Positions 44,427 through 52,663 of a stretch of DNA of 64,000 bases are shown here, one piece after another. Each line of letters begins with the position of its first letter. Position 1 is the first letter of the stretch. The DNA is from JAGPUQ01 sp050179115 (GTDB taxonomy: Bacteria; Pseudomonadota; Gammaproteobacteria; Pseudomonadales; Porticoccaceae), in NCBI GenBank assembly GCA_050179115.1, contig JBFXFL010000003.1, positions 1 through 64,000 on the forward strand. Direction: 5' to 3'. Under the pieces are notes generated by a model. The model had not been told where the DNA came from, made no database searches, and saw only the letters and a program-made list of their open reading frames with translations. The position numbers and the translations under genes were made by a program.

Positions 44427-44557
44427 TGGAGTGCCGGTCATTATCACTGCCCCGATCGCACGATTTCTCCCGCTTCCCCGTTGGCGCTGGCGCCGGGGCT
44501 GATCGCCCCTGCCCGCAGGGCACCGCACGTCATCGTTCAATTTTGGGGAAAGCTGTC

Positions 44558-46060
44558 ATGACACCGGAACAATTCGCCACCATCGCCCAGCAGGGTTACA
44601 ACCGCATCCCGATCACGCGCGCCGTGCTCGCCGATCTGGAAACGCCGCTGTCCTGCTACCTGAAGCTCGCCCGCGGCCGCTATTCCTATCTGCTCGAATC
44701 CGTCGAGGGCGGCGAGAAGTGGGGCCGCTATTCGCTGATCGGCCTGCCCGCGCGCACGGTGGTAAAGGTGTCCGGCCACGAGTTTGCGCTTGAAGTGGAT
44801 GGCGTGGCGGAGGAGTCCCGCACCTGCGCCGACCCGCTGGCCGAGATCGAAGCCTATCAGGCGGGTTTCCGGGTACCGGAGCTGCCCGGGCTGCCGCGCT
44901 TCACCGGCGGCCTGGTGGGCTACTTCGGCTATGACACCGTGCGCTATGTGGAGCCGCGCCTCGCGCATTCCTGTCCGCCGGACGAGCTGGGCGTGCCCGA
45001 CATCCTGCTCATGGTGTCGGACGAGGTGGTGGTATTCGACAACCTGGCCGGCACCCTGACCCTGATCGTGCACGCCGACCCAGCCGTTCCCGATGCCTGG
45101 GCCGCGGCGCAGGCGCGGCTCGATGCCATCGCCGCGCGCCTGCGCCAGCCGGTGCCGGAACTGCCGCCGGTGCGGCTAGAGGGCGGTGGCGTCCAGGAGG
45201 AGGACTTCGTCTCCAGTCTGGGGCGCGCGGGTTACGAGGCGGCGGTGGAGACCATCAAGGAATACACCCGTGCCGGCGATGTGATGCAGGTGGTGCCGTC
45301 GCAGCGCCTCACGCTGCCGTTTCCCGGCGCGCCGGTGAACCTCTACCGCGCGCTGCGCAATTTGAACCCCTCGCCCTATCTGTACTTTCTCGACCTGGGA
45401 GAGTTCCAGATCGCGGGATCGTCGCCGGAAATTCTCGCCCGCCTCGAACAGGGCGAAGTCACGGTGCGGCCCATCGCCGGCACCCGCCGCCGCGGCCGCA
45501 CGCCCGACGAGGATCTGGCCATGGAGCGCGAAATGCTCGCCGATCCCAAGGAGATCGCCGAGCACCTGATGCTGATCGATCTGGGCCGCAACGACGTCGG
45601 GCGTATCGCGGCCACCGGCTCGGTGCGGGTTACCGAGCAGATGGTGGTGGAGCGTTTCTCGCACGTCATGCACATCACCTCCAACGTGGTGGGCCATGTG
45701 CGGCCGGGGTTGTCGGCGCTGGACGTGCTGCGCGCCACCTTGCCGGCGGGCACCCTGAGCGGCGCGCCCAAGATCCGCGCCATGGAGATCATCGACGAAC
45801 TGGAACCGGTCAAGCGCTGCATCTACGGCGGCGCGGTCGGCTACCTGGGCTGGAACGGCAACATGGATACCGCGATCGCGATCCGTACCGCGGTGATCAA
45901 GGACGGCCGGCTCCATGTCCAGGCCGGCGGCGGCGTGGTCGCCGACTCGGTGCCGGCGCTCGAATGGAAGGAGACCATGAACAAGGCGCGCGCCCTGTTC
46001 CGCGCTGCCGCCATGGTGGTGGACGGTTCGGCCATCGATGGTGCGGGGGTGGCGTCGTGA
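44558..46060 (+). CDS. trpE: Anthranilate synthase component I
   Basis: 500 residues. It makes anthranilate from chorismate with ammonia passed from TrpG. The tryptophan feedback site LLESVEGGEKWGRYS is intact, as are the catalytic landmarks IAGTRRRG, GTLSGAPK and AGGGVVADSVP. ATG 44558 has GGGGAAAG upstream; an in-frame TTG at 44543 is less likely. The stop overlaps the GTG of trpG (GTGA), showing that trpEG were translationally coupled before trpG was broken. Confidence 0.96.
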   Translation: MTPEQFATIAQQGYNRIPITRAVLADLETPLSCYLKLARGRYSYLLESVEGGEKWGRYSLIGLPARTVVKVSGHEFALEVDGVAEESRTCADPLAEIEAYQAGFRVPELPGLPRFTGGLVGYFGYDTVRYVEPRLAHSCPPDELGVPDILLMVSDEVVVFDNLAGTLTLIVHADPAVPDAWAAAQARLDAIAARLRQPVPELPPVRLEGGGVQEEDFVSSLGRAGYEAAVETIKEYTRAGDVMQVVPSQRLTLPFPGAPVNLYRALRNLNPSPYLYFLDLGEFQIAGSSPEILARLEQGEVTVRPIAGTRRRGRTPDEDLAMEREMLADPKEIAEHLMLIDLGRNDVGRIAATGSVRVTEQMVVERFSHVMHITSNVVGHVRPGLSALDVLRATLPAGTLSGAPKIRAMEIIDELEPVKRCIYGGAVGYLGWNGNMDTAIAIRTAVIKDGRLHVQAGGGVVADSVPALEWKETMNKARALFRAAAMVVDGSAIDGAGVAS

Positions 46061-46086
46061 TCCTGATGATCGACAACTACGATTAG
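46057..46086 (+). pseudogene. trpG: trpG 5' end, cut off by ICE insertion
   Basis: GTG followed by codons for ILMIDNYD then TAG. This is the start of anthranilate synthase component II (glutamine amidotransferase), whose family begins LLMIDNYDSFTYNL. After the ninth codon similarity stops and unrelated DNA with an integrase begins. The remaining ~185 codons are not in the window. The interruption, not a sequencing error, is supported by the integrase 156 bp further on. Confidence 0.9.
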
Positions 46087-46097
46087 CATCCATCAAG

Positions 46098-46117
46098 CTC
46101 CATTGTGTTCCATGGAG
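46098..46117. repeat. Short inverted repeat near the ICE left end
   Basis: CTCCAT (46098-46103) and ATGGAG (46112-46117) with an 8-nt spacer, 12 bp inside the trpG junction. A second one, TGGTCT/AGACCA, lies at 46159-46164 and 46175-46180. Either could be a recombinase or excisionase arm site; this is positional inference. Confidence 0.4.
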
Positions 46118-46192
46118 AAAGCGTAAATCATTGATTTGTATCGATGTAACTTCCTTGATGGTCTGGTGAAGGCTAGACCAATCTGCTGCAAG

Positions 46193-46240
46193 TGTGTATA
46201 TTTCTGTGTATATAGGGCCTCAAGAGAGGTGATATACACA
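46193..46240 (+). promoter_or_regulatory. Repeated TGTGTATAT sites over the int leader
   Basis: TGTGTATAT occurs at 46193 and 46205 as direct repeats 12 bp apart. Its exact reverse complement ATATACACA lies at 46232-46240, directly before the int ATG. In RNA the second and third copies would pair over nine bases, with the AGAGGT ribosome-binding site in the 18-nt loop. The DNA repeats could bind a regulator or the integrase itself; the hairpin could modulate int translation. Confidence 0.55.
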
Positions 46241-46241
46241 C

Positions 46242-47510
46242 ATGGCCATGAACCTGCTCTCGGCCAGGAAGGTCGAGACCATTCCTTCCCAAAAAGAACC
46301 GTACTGGCTCAAGGACGGGGGCAGTCTATTTCTGTACGTCACGCCTAGCGGAAGCAAGTTGTGGCGCTACCGCTATCGGCTTGGCGGAAAGCCTGCCATC
46401 TACGCGATCGGCAAGTACCCCCAGGTCTCACTGGAGGCGGCGCGGACCGAGCGGGATCGCGCGCGGGAACTCGTCAAGAAGGGCGTACACCCCGTGGTGG
46501 AGAAGAGAGTCAACATCTCCACTCAGCTTGAAAAGAACGAGAACACCTTTGAGCCAGTGGCTCGCAGATGGATGGCGAGCAACGTGCAGTGGAGCGAGGG
46601 CTACGCCGATCAAGTCAAGCGCACTTTGGAGAACGATGTTTTTCCCAAAGTGGGCAAGCTGCCGGTCAGCTCAATCCGGACTGCTCACCTGCGCCCCGTC
46701 ATTAAGGATGTTGCGGAGCGCGGCGCTCCCACCGTTGCGATCCTGATCAGGCAATTGTGCAGCCAACTCTTCGCATACGCGGCGGGTGAAGAGCTTTGCG
46801 ACAGTGATCCGACGGCGCTGCTGAAACGGTCGGTCAAGCGCCCCCGAGTTCGACACCATCCACCGCTACCGTGGCAAGAGATCCCGAAGTTCTTGAGCCG
46901 TGTGGATGATGCAGGTTACCGGGTCACTGTCATTGCACTGCGATTGATGGCCCTCACTTATGTCCGCACGGCCGAACTGCGCAAGGCGCACTGGTCCGAG
47001 TTCGATCTGGACAGTGCGATGTGGACGGTTCCTGCGGGGCGTATGAAGATGCGCGACCCTCACATCGTTCCGCTCTCGAAGCAGGCCATCGTGCTGTTGA
47101 AAGAACTGCACACGCTGACAGGCGGAGGGAAGGTGCTGTTTCCCGGCTTCAGGAAGCCGGGAACGGTGATGTCGGCTACGACACTCAACAAGGTGTTGGA
47201 GCGCATGGGCTACGGTGGACAGTTTTCTTCGCACGGCTTCCGCTCAACAGCGACCACGCTGCTCGGCTTGTTGAGCTACCCCGAGAACCGGGTTGATCTG
47301 CAACTGGCCCACTCGAAGCGGAAGAAAGATTCGTCGCGCGCACCCTACGATCACACCAAGTACATCGCATCGCGGAAGATCATCATGCAGGATTGGGCGG
47401 ACATCCTCGATGCGATGGCTCGTGGCGATTCGATGAACGAGGTCATGGCAACCTTCGGGCCGCTGTCGAAACGGCGCAGGGCCTTGCTGCGGGTCATCGA
47501 GCGGGAGTGA
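46242..47510 (+). CDS. int: P4-type tyrosine recombinase (ICE integrase)
   Basis: 422 residues. Residues about 5-95 form the DUF4102 arm-binding domain (YWLKDGGSLFLYVTPSGSKLWRYRYR in outline). About 100-190 is the core-binding domain. About 205-400 is the catalytic domain with Arg in TYVRTAEL, HGFRSTA as H-x-x-R, LAHS as the late His, and the Tyr in DHTKYIASRK. It integrates and excises the element at attB/attL. The substrate site here appears to be the trpG 5' end, whereas many relatives use tRNA 3' ends. The ATG at 46242 follows AGAGGTG. Confidence 0.93.
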   Translation: MAMNLLSARKVETIPSQKEPYWLKDGGSLFLYVTPSGSKLWRYRYRLGGKPAIYAIGKYPQVSLEAARTERDRARELVKKGVHPVVEKRVNISTQLEKNENTFEPVARRWMASNVQWSEGYADQVKRTLENDVFPKVGKLPVSSIRTAHLRPVIKDVAERGAPTVAILIRQLCSQLFAYAAGEELCDSDPTALLKRSVKRPRVRHHPPLPWQEIPKFLSRVDDAGYRVTVIALRLMALTYVRTAELRKAHWSEFDLDSAMWTVPAGRMKMRDPHIVPLSKQAIVLLKELHTLTGGGKVLFPGFRKPGTVMSATTLNKVLERMGYGGQFSSHGFRSTATTLLGLLSYPENRVDLQLAHSKRKKDSSRAPYDHTKYIASRKIIMQDWADILDAMARGDSMNEVMATFGPLSKRRRALLRVIERE

Positions 47511-47535
47511 GGCGCGTGCCGGGCTGAGAGGCTGC

Positions 47536-48168
47536 TCAGGACATTGAGCGGGCGCGTCGAAGAAAGCCCTCTTGAGGCTCCGTCAGGGCAACGTCGGGTC
47601 TAATCAGGTAGGCGGTCACGATCATCGGTGCGCTCGCCAGCGGCCGCAGGGCGATGCCCTGGCATCGATACCCGGCAAGTCTCGTGGATGGGGCCACGGC
47701 GATTCCGTACCCCGCTGCGACCAGCGTCATGGCGACCTCGAACGTACTGACGGCTGCTTCGCGGTCCCGCAATTCGTTCTCGAATGCGCTCTGTGCGAGC
47801 GTGCGCCACGACTCTTCGGCCGTTGATCGCGCGTAGATCAGCGGCTGTTTGAGCGCTTCCTGGCAGGGTACTTCCCGGTAGGCCAGCAAGTGGGATCGCT
47901 TTGCCACAGCGACGGCCAGGGTGTCGTGCCACAGCGGTTCGCAAACCCAGCCCGGCCACTCCCGATGGGTGGTGGACAACGCGAAGTCGAAGCCGTCACC
48001 AGGTCGTTCCTGTTGTTGTCCGGTAGCCGCTGTATCAATCAGAACGGCCAGGGTGTCCGGGTCTTCGGCGCGCTGTATGGCGAGCACGTCGGCGAGTTGG
48101 GGAGGAACCCAATCGCCGAGGACTGCCAGACGGATTTCAGTGGAGACGTCGATCGATCTCACGTGCAA
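47536..48168 (-). CDS. LysR-type effector-binding domain protein lacking HTH
   Basis: About 210 residues. It fits the substrate-binding half of LysR regulators: EIRLAVLGDWVPP at the start, then LAVAVAKRSHLLAYREV, and a late FEVAMTLVAAGYGIAVAPSTRL. The N-terminal winged helix is absent; upstream, the frame meets a stop 21 nt before the TTG at 48168 (GTG at 48162 is another possible start). Either a truncated LysR regulator or a domain-only protein that modulates another regulator. It is divergent from the Xre gene across a shared operator-like repeat. Confidence 0.75.
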   Translation of the reverse strand: MHVRSIDVSTEIRLAVLGDWVPPQLADVLAIQRAEDPDTLAVLIDTAATGQQQERPGDGFDFALSTTHREWPGWVCEPLWHDTLAVAVAKRSHLLAYREVPCQEALKQPLIYARSTAEESWRTLAQSAFENELRDREAAVSTFEVAMTLVAAGYGIAVAPSTRLAGYRCQGIALRPLASAPMIVTAYLIRPDVALTEPQEGFLRRARSMS

Positions 48169-48191
48169 CTTCCGAAGGCGCTAAAGCATGG

Positions 48192-48216
48192 AAACTTAAT
48201 CAAATGAGTTAAGTTT
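48192..48216. promoter_or_regulatory. Inverted repeat in the LysR-domain/Xre divergent region
   Basis: AAACTTAA (48192-48199) and TTAAGTTT (48209-48216) form a perfect 8-bp dyad with a 9-nt spacer, in an AT-rich stretch 24 bp from the LysR-domain start and 41 bp from the Xre start. A plausible operator of the Xre protein. Confidence 0.5.
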
Positions 48217-48256
48217 AACGTGGTTTATATCGTGGCCCTGATCGACGCTTTTGGCA

Positions 48257-48562
48257 ATGCAAAAGCGATCGATCCAACGCGGCCGACCAGCCGGGACAAC
48301 AACATACGAAGCGGAACCAGCGATCGCGTTTGGGGCAGTGGTGCGGGAGGAAAGAACGGACCAGGGGATGGCGCAGGAAACGCTCGCCCACCTGGCCGGA
48401 ATCGAGCGGTCGCACATGGGCAAGATCGAGCGGGGCGAGCACATTCCCACGCTTCCTCTGATCCTCAAGATCGCCCGCGCCCTGAAGTGCAGCTCTGCCC
48501 ACCTGATGGCTGCGATGGAGGCCAAGCTGGCCGAATCGGACCCGCCCAAGCGCGGCAACTGA
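48257..48562 (+). CDS. Xre-family transcriptional regulator
   Basis: About 101 residues. A basic leader RGRPAGTTTYEAEPAIAFG is followed by a cro/CI-type HTH at about 27-85: VVREERTDQGMAQETLAHL, then GIERSHMGKIERGEHIPTL. Short one-domain repressors like this usually control neighbouring ICE or maintenance genes. ATG 48257 is preferred over TTG 48251. No convincing ribosome-binding site is seen, so a short leader is possible. It converges on the relaxase gene. Confidence 0.88.
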   Translation: MQKRSIQRGRPAGTTTYEAEPAIAFGAVVREERTDQGMAQETLAHLAGIERSHMGKIERGEHIPTLPLILKIARALKCSSAHLMAAMEAKLAESDPPKRGN

Positions 48563-48580
48563 GGGCGCCGGCGTCGCATC

Positions 48581-50428
48581 CTATTCCTGCTCGTCATCGT
48601 TCTTGGCATGAAACGCCGAGTCGTCGCGCTGTGCCTCGGCGTTGGCGAGGCGCAGGTAAGGATTGTTCGGGGGTATCTCATGGAACAGCGTATCGGGGCT
48701 GGTCAGCAGGTATCCGTGCAGCCGCCTGGACTTGCGAGGCCCCGTCACTTCGCAATTCCAGATGTTCAGCCCGCTGGCCTGCTTGCGGTGCAGGCCCAGC
48801 TTCTCGAACCGCTTCTGTACCCACTGCCATTCCGGTAGCTTGTCCTGCTTGGCCAGGGCGGTGATCTGCGGGTGCTCCTGCGCGTAGCGCTGGAACACGC
48901 CGGGACTGACGAGATACGCCGTGCCGGCCACGGTATGTACCAGCGCCTTGGCGTCGTTGATGATGAGCTTGCGCGTCTGGATGCTCTGACGCAGCCACGC
49001 GAGAAAATGAGCACCGGATGGATTGGCGTCGTCTTGGTGTACTGCTTGGACCGGCGTGGTGTCGGCGGGCTTGTGGTCCGGCAACGGCGTGGGCTTCTCA
49101 GCGAGGGGCTGAAGCGGCACGGCCGTAGCAGTGGACGCGGGAGACGAATCGAGCAGTTCCAGCAGTTCCTCGACGCTGCTGTCGGCGGTCGTTGGTGTGG
49201 CGGACTCGGTAGTCGCCGGGGCGGATTCCCCTGTTTCCACGTCGATGGCCTCGGGTGCTGGTGTCTGTGCCGCCGACCCTTCCGGCTCCACCTGCACGGT
49301 GCCCGCGAAGGCTGCCGGCCGGTCGGACGCTTCCCAAATCATCGCGGGGGACAGTTTCAGGAAGGTGAAGCTGTGCGACCAGCCGGCATCGCTCGTGACT
49401 GAGGCTTTCCAGATCGCCTTGCCGTCCGGCGTGGCCAGGGCGATACCATGGTCCTGAAGCACGTTGAACACCGCCGTGTTGCTGGCTGGAATGCCATCGA
49501 TGCCCTGCGATAGCAGATGCGCCCGCAGCTTGTCGGAGACGGTCTTGCTCACCAGCCAGAGTGCGTCCTGGGTCAGCCAGCCGTCCGAAGCCTGGGGCTG
49601 GTTCAGCTTGAACTCCTCCTTGAGCAAATAGCGCAGGCCGTCGAGCAGCTTGCGTTGCAACGCGTGCTTGGGTGCGGCCAGCGCCTTGTTCGGGTCGCCG
49701 CCAAGTTCCTGGGCGACGGAGGCCTGGTCGGCCTGCACGACCAGCTCACCAAGGATGCCGGCGTGCTCGTACTGGCCGGCCAGGACGTACAGCAGGGAAG
49801 CCCAAAGATCGGGGAAGCCGGTGAGCCAGTCGAGAATCTCGCGGTCCAGCAGTCGGGTGTACAGCAGTCCGGTGGCGGCACCATGCAGCCGATACTCGCG
49901 GTCCTTACGGTAGCGGAAGCGATAGGGCCGCTGCAGCGGACCGTGCCAGGGGTGCCAGAGGGCGCCGTCGGCATATTCGACATGCAGATCGACGGCGATC
50001 TTGCCGATGTCGTGCAGCAGGGCCGCGTAAGCGGTGCCCGCAGTCCAGGCCTCGGCCTGGGCCGCCTGTGCTTCCGGCGTGACACCGGCGGGCAGCAGAT
50101 GCGACTGACGCAGCTTCAGTGCGTAGGCCACGATCTCCAGGCCGTGGTCCAGCATGCCGCCCGGATAGGCGTGATGGTGACTCTCGGAGGCGGGGAACTG
50201 TTGCACCAGCTCGGCGTAGCGCTCCAGGGGCGTCAGGTACAGCGCGGCGAACTGCTTGTGCGACAGCGAGGTCCGTTGCCAGATGTGTTCCAGCAGCTTC
50301 CGCCGACGCGGCGTCGCCAGCAGCGAGGCGGCCGACTCCGGCCGGGTCAGCCCTTGGGGCATCGCTATGGAGGCGGTGGGCGATGCACCGGCGGTTGGCA
50401 CCCTTTTGCGTTGGAACAGCGAGAACAT
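48581..50428 (-). CDS. MobH-family relaxase (TraI_2)
   Basis: 615 residues. The N-terminal region (about 20-330) has the HD-hydrolase-like signature of MobH relaxases: HHHAYPGGMLDHGLEI and YAALLHDIGKIAVDL. An acidic, Pro/Thr-rich linker (about 365-465) leads to a C-terminal DNA-binding-type domain (about 475-595, FLAWLRQSIQTRKLIINDA). It would nick oriT to start conjugative transfer. MobH relaxases are typical of ICEs with GI-type T4SS. The 203-bp region upstream could hold oriT. Confidence 0.9.
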   Translation of the reverse strand: MFSLFQRKRVPTAGASPTASIAMPQGLTRPESAASLLATPRRRKLLEHIWQRTSLSHKQFAALYLTPLERYAELVQQFPASESHHHAYPGGMLDHGLEIVAYALKLRQSHLLPAGVTPEAQAAQAEAWTAGTAYAALLHDIGKIAVDLHVEYADGALWHPWHGPLQRPYRFRYRKDREYRLHGAATGLLYTRLLDREILDWLTGFPDLWASLLYVLAGQYEHAGILGELVVQADQASVAQELGGDPNKALAAPKHALQRKLLDGLRYLLKEEFKLNQPQASDGWLTQDALWLVSKTVSDKLRAHLLSQGIDGIPASNTAVFNVLQDHGIALATPDGKAIWKASVTSDAGWSHSFTFLKLSPAMIWEASDRPAAFAGTVQVEPEGSAAQTPAPEAIDVETGESAPATTESATPTTADSSVEELLELLDSSPASTATAVPLQPLAEKPTPLPDHKPADTTPVQAVHQDDANPSGAHFLAWLRQSIQTRKLIINDAKALVHTVAGTAYLVSPGVFQRYAQEHPQITALAKQDKLPEWQWVQKRFEKLGLHRKQASGLNIWNCEVTGPRKSRRLHGYLLTSPDTLFHEIPPNNPYLRLANAEAQRDDSAFHAKNDDEQE

Positions 50429-50631
50429 GACGACACCCGAGTGACGGACTGGCGGGAGAGCCTTTTGGCCTTTTCAGGGTAGGGCCTTTCCCCTTGACCC
50501 CGTTCCCTTGCCCCTTCCCAGCCCTTTGGCCTTTATGGAAGCCTTTGGGTATATGGCCGTTACCTCGTGGGCGCCACGATCAATGCGGTATGGGGCAATC
50601 CCGGCAAGCGGGGAACGCTGCTGAAGCGTTG
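50429..50631. other. Repeat-rich purine/pyrimidine-biased region before the relaxase gene (oriT candidate)
   Basis: No gene. On the + strand 50461-50550 is pyrimidine-rich, with repeated GCCTTTTGGCC/CCCTTTGGCC elements (near 50461, 50522 and 50541) and CCCCTT units. Position next to the relaxase start and short repeats fit an oriT or a regulated leader, but no nic-site consensus is known to me for MobH elements. Confidence 0.3.
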
Positions 50632-51552
50632 TCAGGCTTGGCCCAGGCCGGCGTCGAGTGCATCGGCCTGGGCTGTGAAGTCTTCCGGGCGACGCTTGCG
50701 GAAAGTTTCGAGATTGCTGAGTTTCCAGCGCAGCGCCGGCAGTTGCGCGGCGTGCTGGCATTGCAGCAGGGACCAATCGGGCTGCGCGCGCGTCAACCCG
50801 CTCAGGAACTGCTTGTGCTGCGCGTTCAACCGCCCAGGCAATTCGTGCCGCAACCGGACGCGGGCTTCCAGCAGCGCCTCCAGGGAACAGTCCACTTCGG
50901 TCATGCCGACAAAGGCGCGCTCGTACTCGCCAGCGATGTTCTTGTCGTTGCCGAACAGCACCTCATGGGTCGGTCGGTTGTGCCCCGCCAGGTAGACCAC
51001 GAAGCATTCGACCATGCCGTTGCTGATGCCACCTGATTCGTAGAGCTGCCACACGTCGAACAGGTCGCGCGGATGCTGCCGGTCCAGCGCGGCCACCAGC
51101 TTGCTAGCATACAGCTCGTCTTGTGCCAGGATCGGAAGCTCGAATTCGACACCGAACAGGTCGCTGGTCCTGGTGCTCAGTGGCCGCCGCTCGACGGGCA
51201 ACACACTGCCACGGAACACGACATTGACCTCGACCTTCACCTGGCCGACATCGTTCTCGACAATCAGCTTGGTGTCCCCCAGATCCTTGGCGCGAATCAG
51301 GCGCGTCTGCACACCCAGCGGTGCGACGCGCGTGGCGATGGCTGCAAGCTCCTGATTGATGGCTTGCAGCGCTTCGTCGCGCGGTATCTGCCACGGGAGG
51401 TACACCACGTCGATGTCCACGGACAGGCGCGGCATGTCCTGCACGAAGAGATTGATGGCCGTGCCGCCCTTCATGACGAAGATGTCGTTGGAGAACACGT
51501 TGGGCGCGACGGCCAGCAGCAGGCGAACGGTGTCCGCGTAGGTCTTATCCAT
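50632..51552 (-). CDS. abiEii: AbiEii toxin (nucleotidyltransferase)
   Basis: 306 residues. The DNA polymerase beta-like nucleotidyltransferase motif is FVMKGGTAINLF followed by RLSVDIDVVYL (the G-T...DxD form). A later ASKLVAALDRQHPRDLFDVW is the AbiEii-specific motif. In AbiE systems this toxin blocks growth by modifying cellular RNA (tRNA-type substrates for known homologues) and gives phage abortive infection. It overlaps abiEi by eight bases as the second gene of the pair. Confidence 0.9.
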   Translation of the reverse strand: MDKTYADTVRLLLAVAPNVFSNDIFVMKGGTAINLFVQDMPRLSVDIDVVYLPWQIPRDEALQAINQELAAIATRVAPLGVQTRLIRAKDLGDTKLIVENDVGQVKVEVNVVFRGSVLPVERRPLSTRTSDLFGVEFELPILAQDELYASKLVAALDRQHPRDLFDVWQLYESGGISNGMVECFVVYLAGHNRPTHEVLFGNDKNIAGEYERAFVGMTEVDCSLEALLEARVRLRHELPGRLNAQHKQFLSGLTRAQPDWSLLQCQHAAQLPALRWKLSNLETFRKRRPEDFTAQADALDAGLGQA

Positions 51553-52303
51553 GAGGTTTCAGGCTCAACAGGCTGCCGTCATCGAGTCGGCCCATCCAGC
51601 GCGTGGCGCTGCCGGTGCGAACCGGATACTGTTCCAGCAGGGCATCGACCTCCACCAGCTCCGTTTCGCGCGCCCAGGTGAGAAACAGGCGCACGGCCTT
51701 CACGCTGTTGCAGCAGGACAGCAGTTGCCCGAGCAAGTCCTTGCGGGGTGAGCGCAACCCATCGAAGAGATTGCGGGCTTCTTCGAGGCTTTGCTTGACG
51801 CCCACCTCGTACAGCAGTTCCAGCACGGCGCGCTCGGGAACCGCCACCCGCAGGGGGTCGGGCAGGCCCGGCGGCGTGATCAGGGTCTTGCTGGCCAGTG
51901 GCGTGTCCGGCCAATCGAACAGACGAGCATGGACATAGCGGGCCGGAAATCGTGAGGTGAACCATCGCGGCAACGTGAAGCGGCTATCGCCCCACAGCAC
52001 CAGGGTATCCCGGCTGTCCAAGTTGTGCCGCACGCCCTGCAGGGCCAGGGCGCTCTTGCCGCCGACATGCAGGCCGGGCACGCGCTGTTGCAGGAACTTC
52101 AGGGCACCGTAGACCCCGAACTCATCGTTCGGAAAGGCATAGACGCCCTGAGCCAGGCGCACGAGCCAACCCCCATCGGCGTAGTGGGCGGCGAGCTGGG
52201 GCGACACCCCGAACTGGCCCAGGGTAGCAAGGTCGAACGGCGCTCCACGCGGTAGTTCCGCTTGCAGGCGCTTGATTATCTGATGTCTAGGATTTCCATT
52301 CAT
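51545..52303 (-). CDS. abiEi: AbiEi antitoxin
   Basis: 252 residues. The N-terminal winged-helix region (about 1-60, PFDLATLGQFGVSPQLAAHYADGG in outline, then VRLAQGVYAF) is followed by the AbiEi C-terminal domain (VGGKSALALQGVRHNL, VPERAVLELLYEV). Antitoxins of this type repress the operon and, as type IV antitoxins, counter AbiEii without stable binding. ATG 52303 is chosen since the extended upstream frame has no family match and includes the promoter. Confidence 0.88.
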   Translation of the reverse strand: MNGNPRHQIIKRLQAELPRGAPFDLATLGQFGVSPQLAAHYADGGWLVRLAQGVYAFPNDEFGVYGALKFLQQRVPGLHVGGKSALALQGVRHNLDSRDTLVLWGDSRFTLPRWFTSRFPARYVHARLFDWPDTPLASKTLITPPGLPDPLRVAVPERAVLELLYEVGVKQSLEEARNLFDGLRSPRKDLLGQLLSCCNSVKAVRLFLTWARETELVEVDALLEQYPVRTGSATRWMGRLDDGSLLSLKPHG

Positions 52304-52375
52304 GTGCGAAAAATAGCACAGAATCCAATCAATCAGAAGCGTCCCGCATGAAAGGCGCATTGAAAATATCATCAT

Positions 52376-52404
52376 ATTTTATTTGTGTGGCAATATTTAA
52401 TCAA
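52376..52404 (-). promoter_or_regulatory. Promoter of abiEi-abiEii
   Basis: On the minus strand TTGATT (52399-52404), a 17-nt spacer and TAAAAT (52376-52381), leaving a leader of about 65 nt to the abiEi ATG. A good sigma-70 match in an AT-rich patch. Confidence 0.65.
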
Positions 52405-52601
52405 GGCGACGAGCTGCTATCTGCCTTTCCCTGCCGTTGTATAGGGCAGCTTGTGGGCATCCGGCCACAGACAAAGGGGTGCCGTCCCGTCCCGCATTGA
52501 AGGCGGAAGGCCGCCTGTGCCCTGGATACGATGGCCCTTTCCCAAGCAGGCCGGACAGATCATGGGCGTACAGCGACACGGCGCACCCGAGAGTGCATGG
52601 A
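52405..52601. other. Spacer between the divergent AbiE and PrlF/YhaV promoters
   Basis: About 200 bp of GC-richer DNA with no recognised gene. It separates the two oppositely directed toxin-antitoxin promoters. Confidence 0.5.
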
Positions 52602-52630
52602 TTGACAAAGTAAGGAAAATTCCTTACAAT
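52602..52630 (+). promoter_or_regulatory. Consensus promoter with palindromic operator for prlF-yhaV
   Basis: TTGACA (52602-52607), exactly 17 nt, then TACAAT (52625-52630). The spacer is occupied by a perfect 18-bp palindrome, GTAAGGAA AA TTCCTTAC (52610-52627), the natural binding site for an AbrB-fold dimer. Transcription should start near 52637, which argues for translation from ATG 52664. Confidence 0.85.
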
Positions 52631-52663
52631 GCAGGCATGAAGATCAAAGACAGGAGCCCGACC

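Noticed and set aside
44430..44557. trp leader peptide/attenuator before trpE
   Set aside because: No short open frame with tandem Trp codons and no alternative hairpin pair with a T-run was found.
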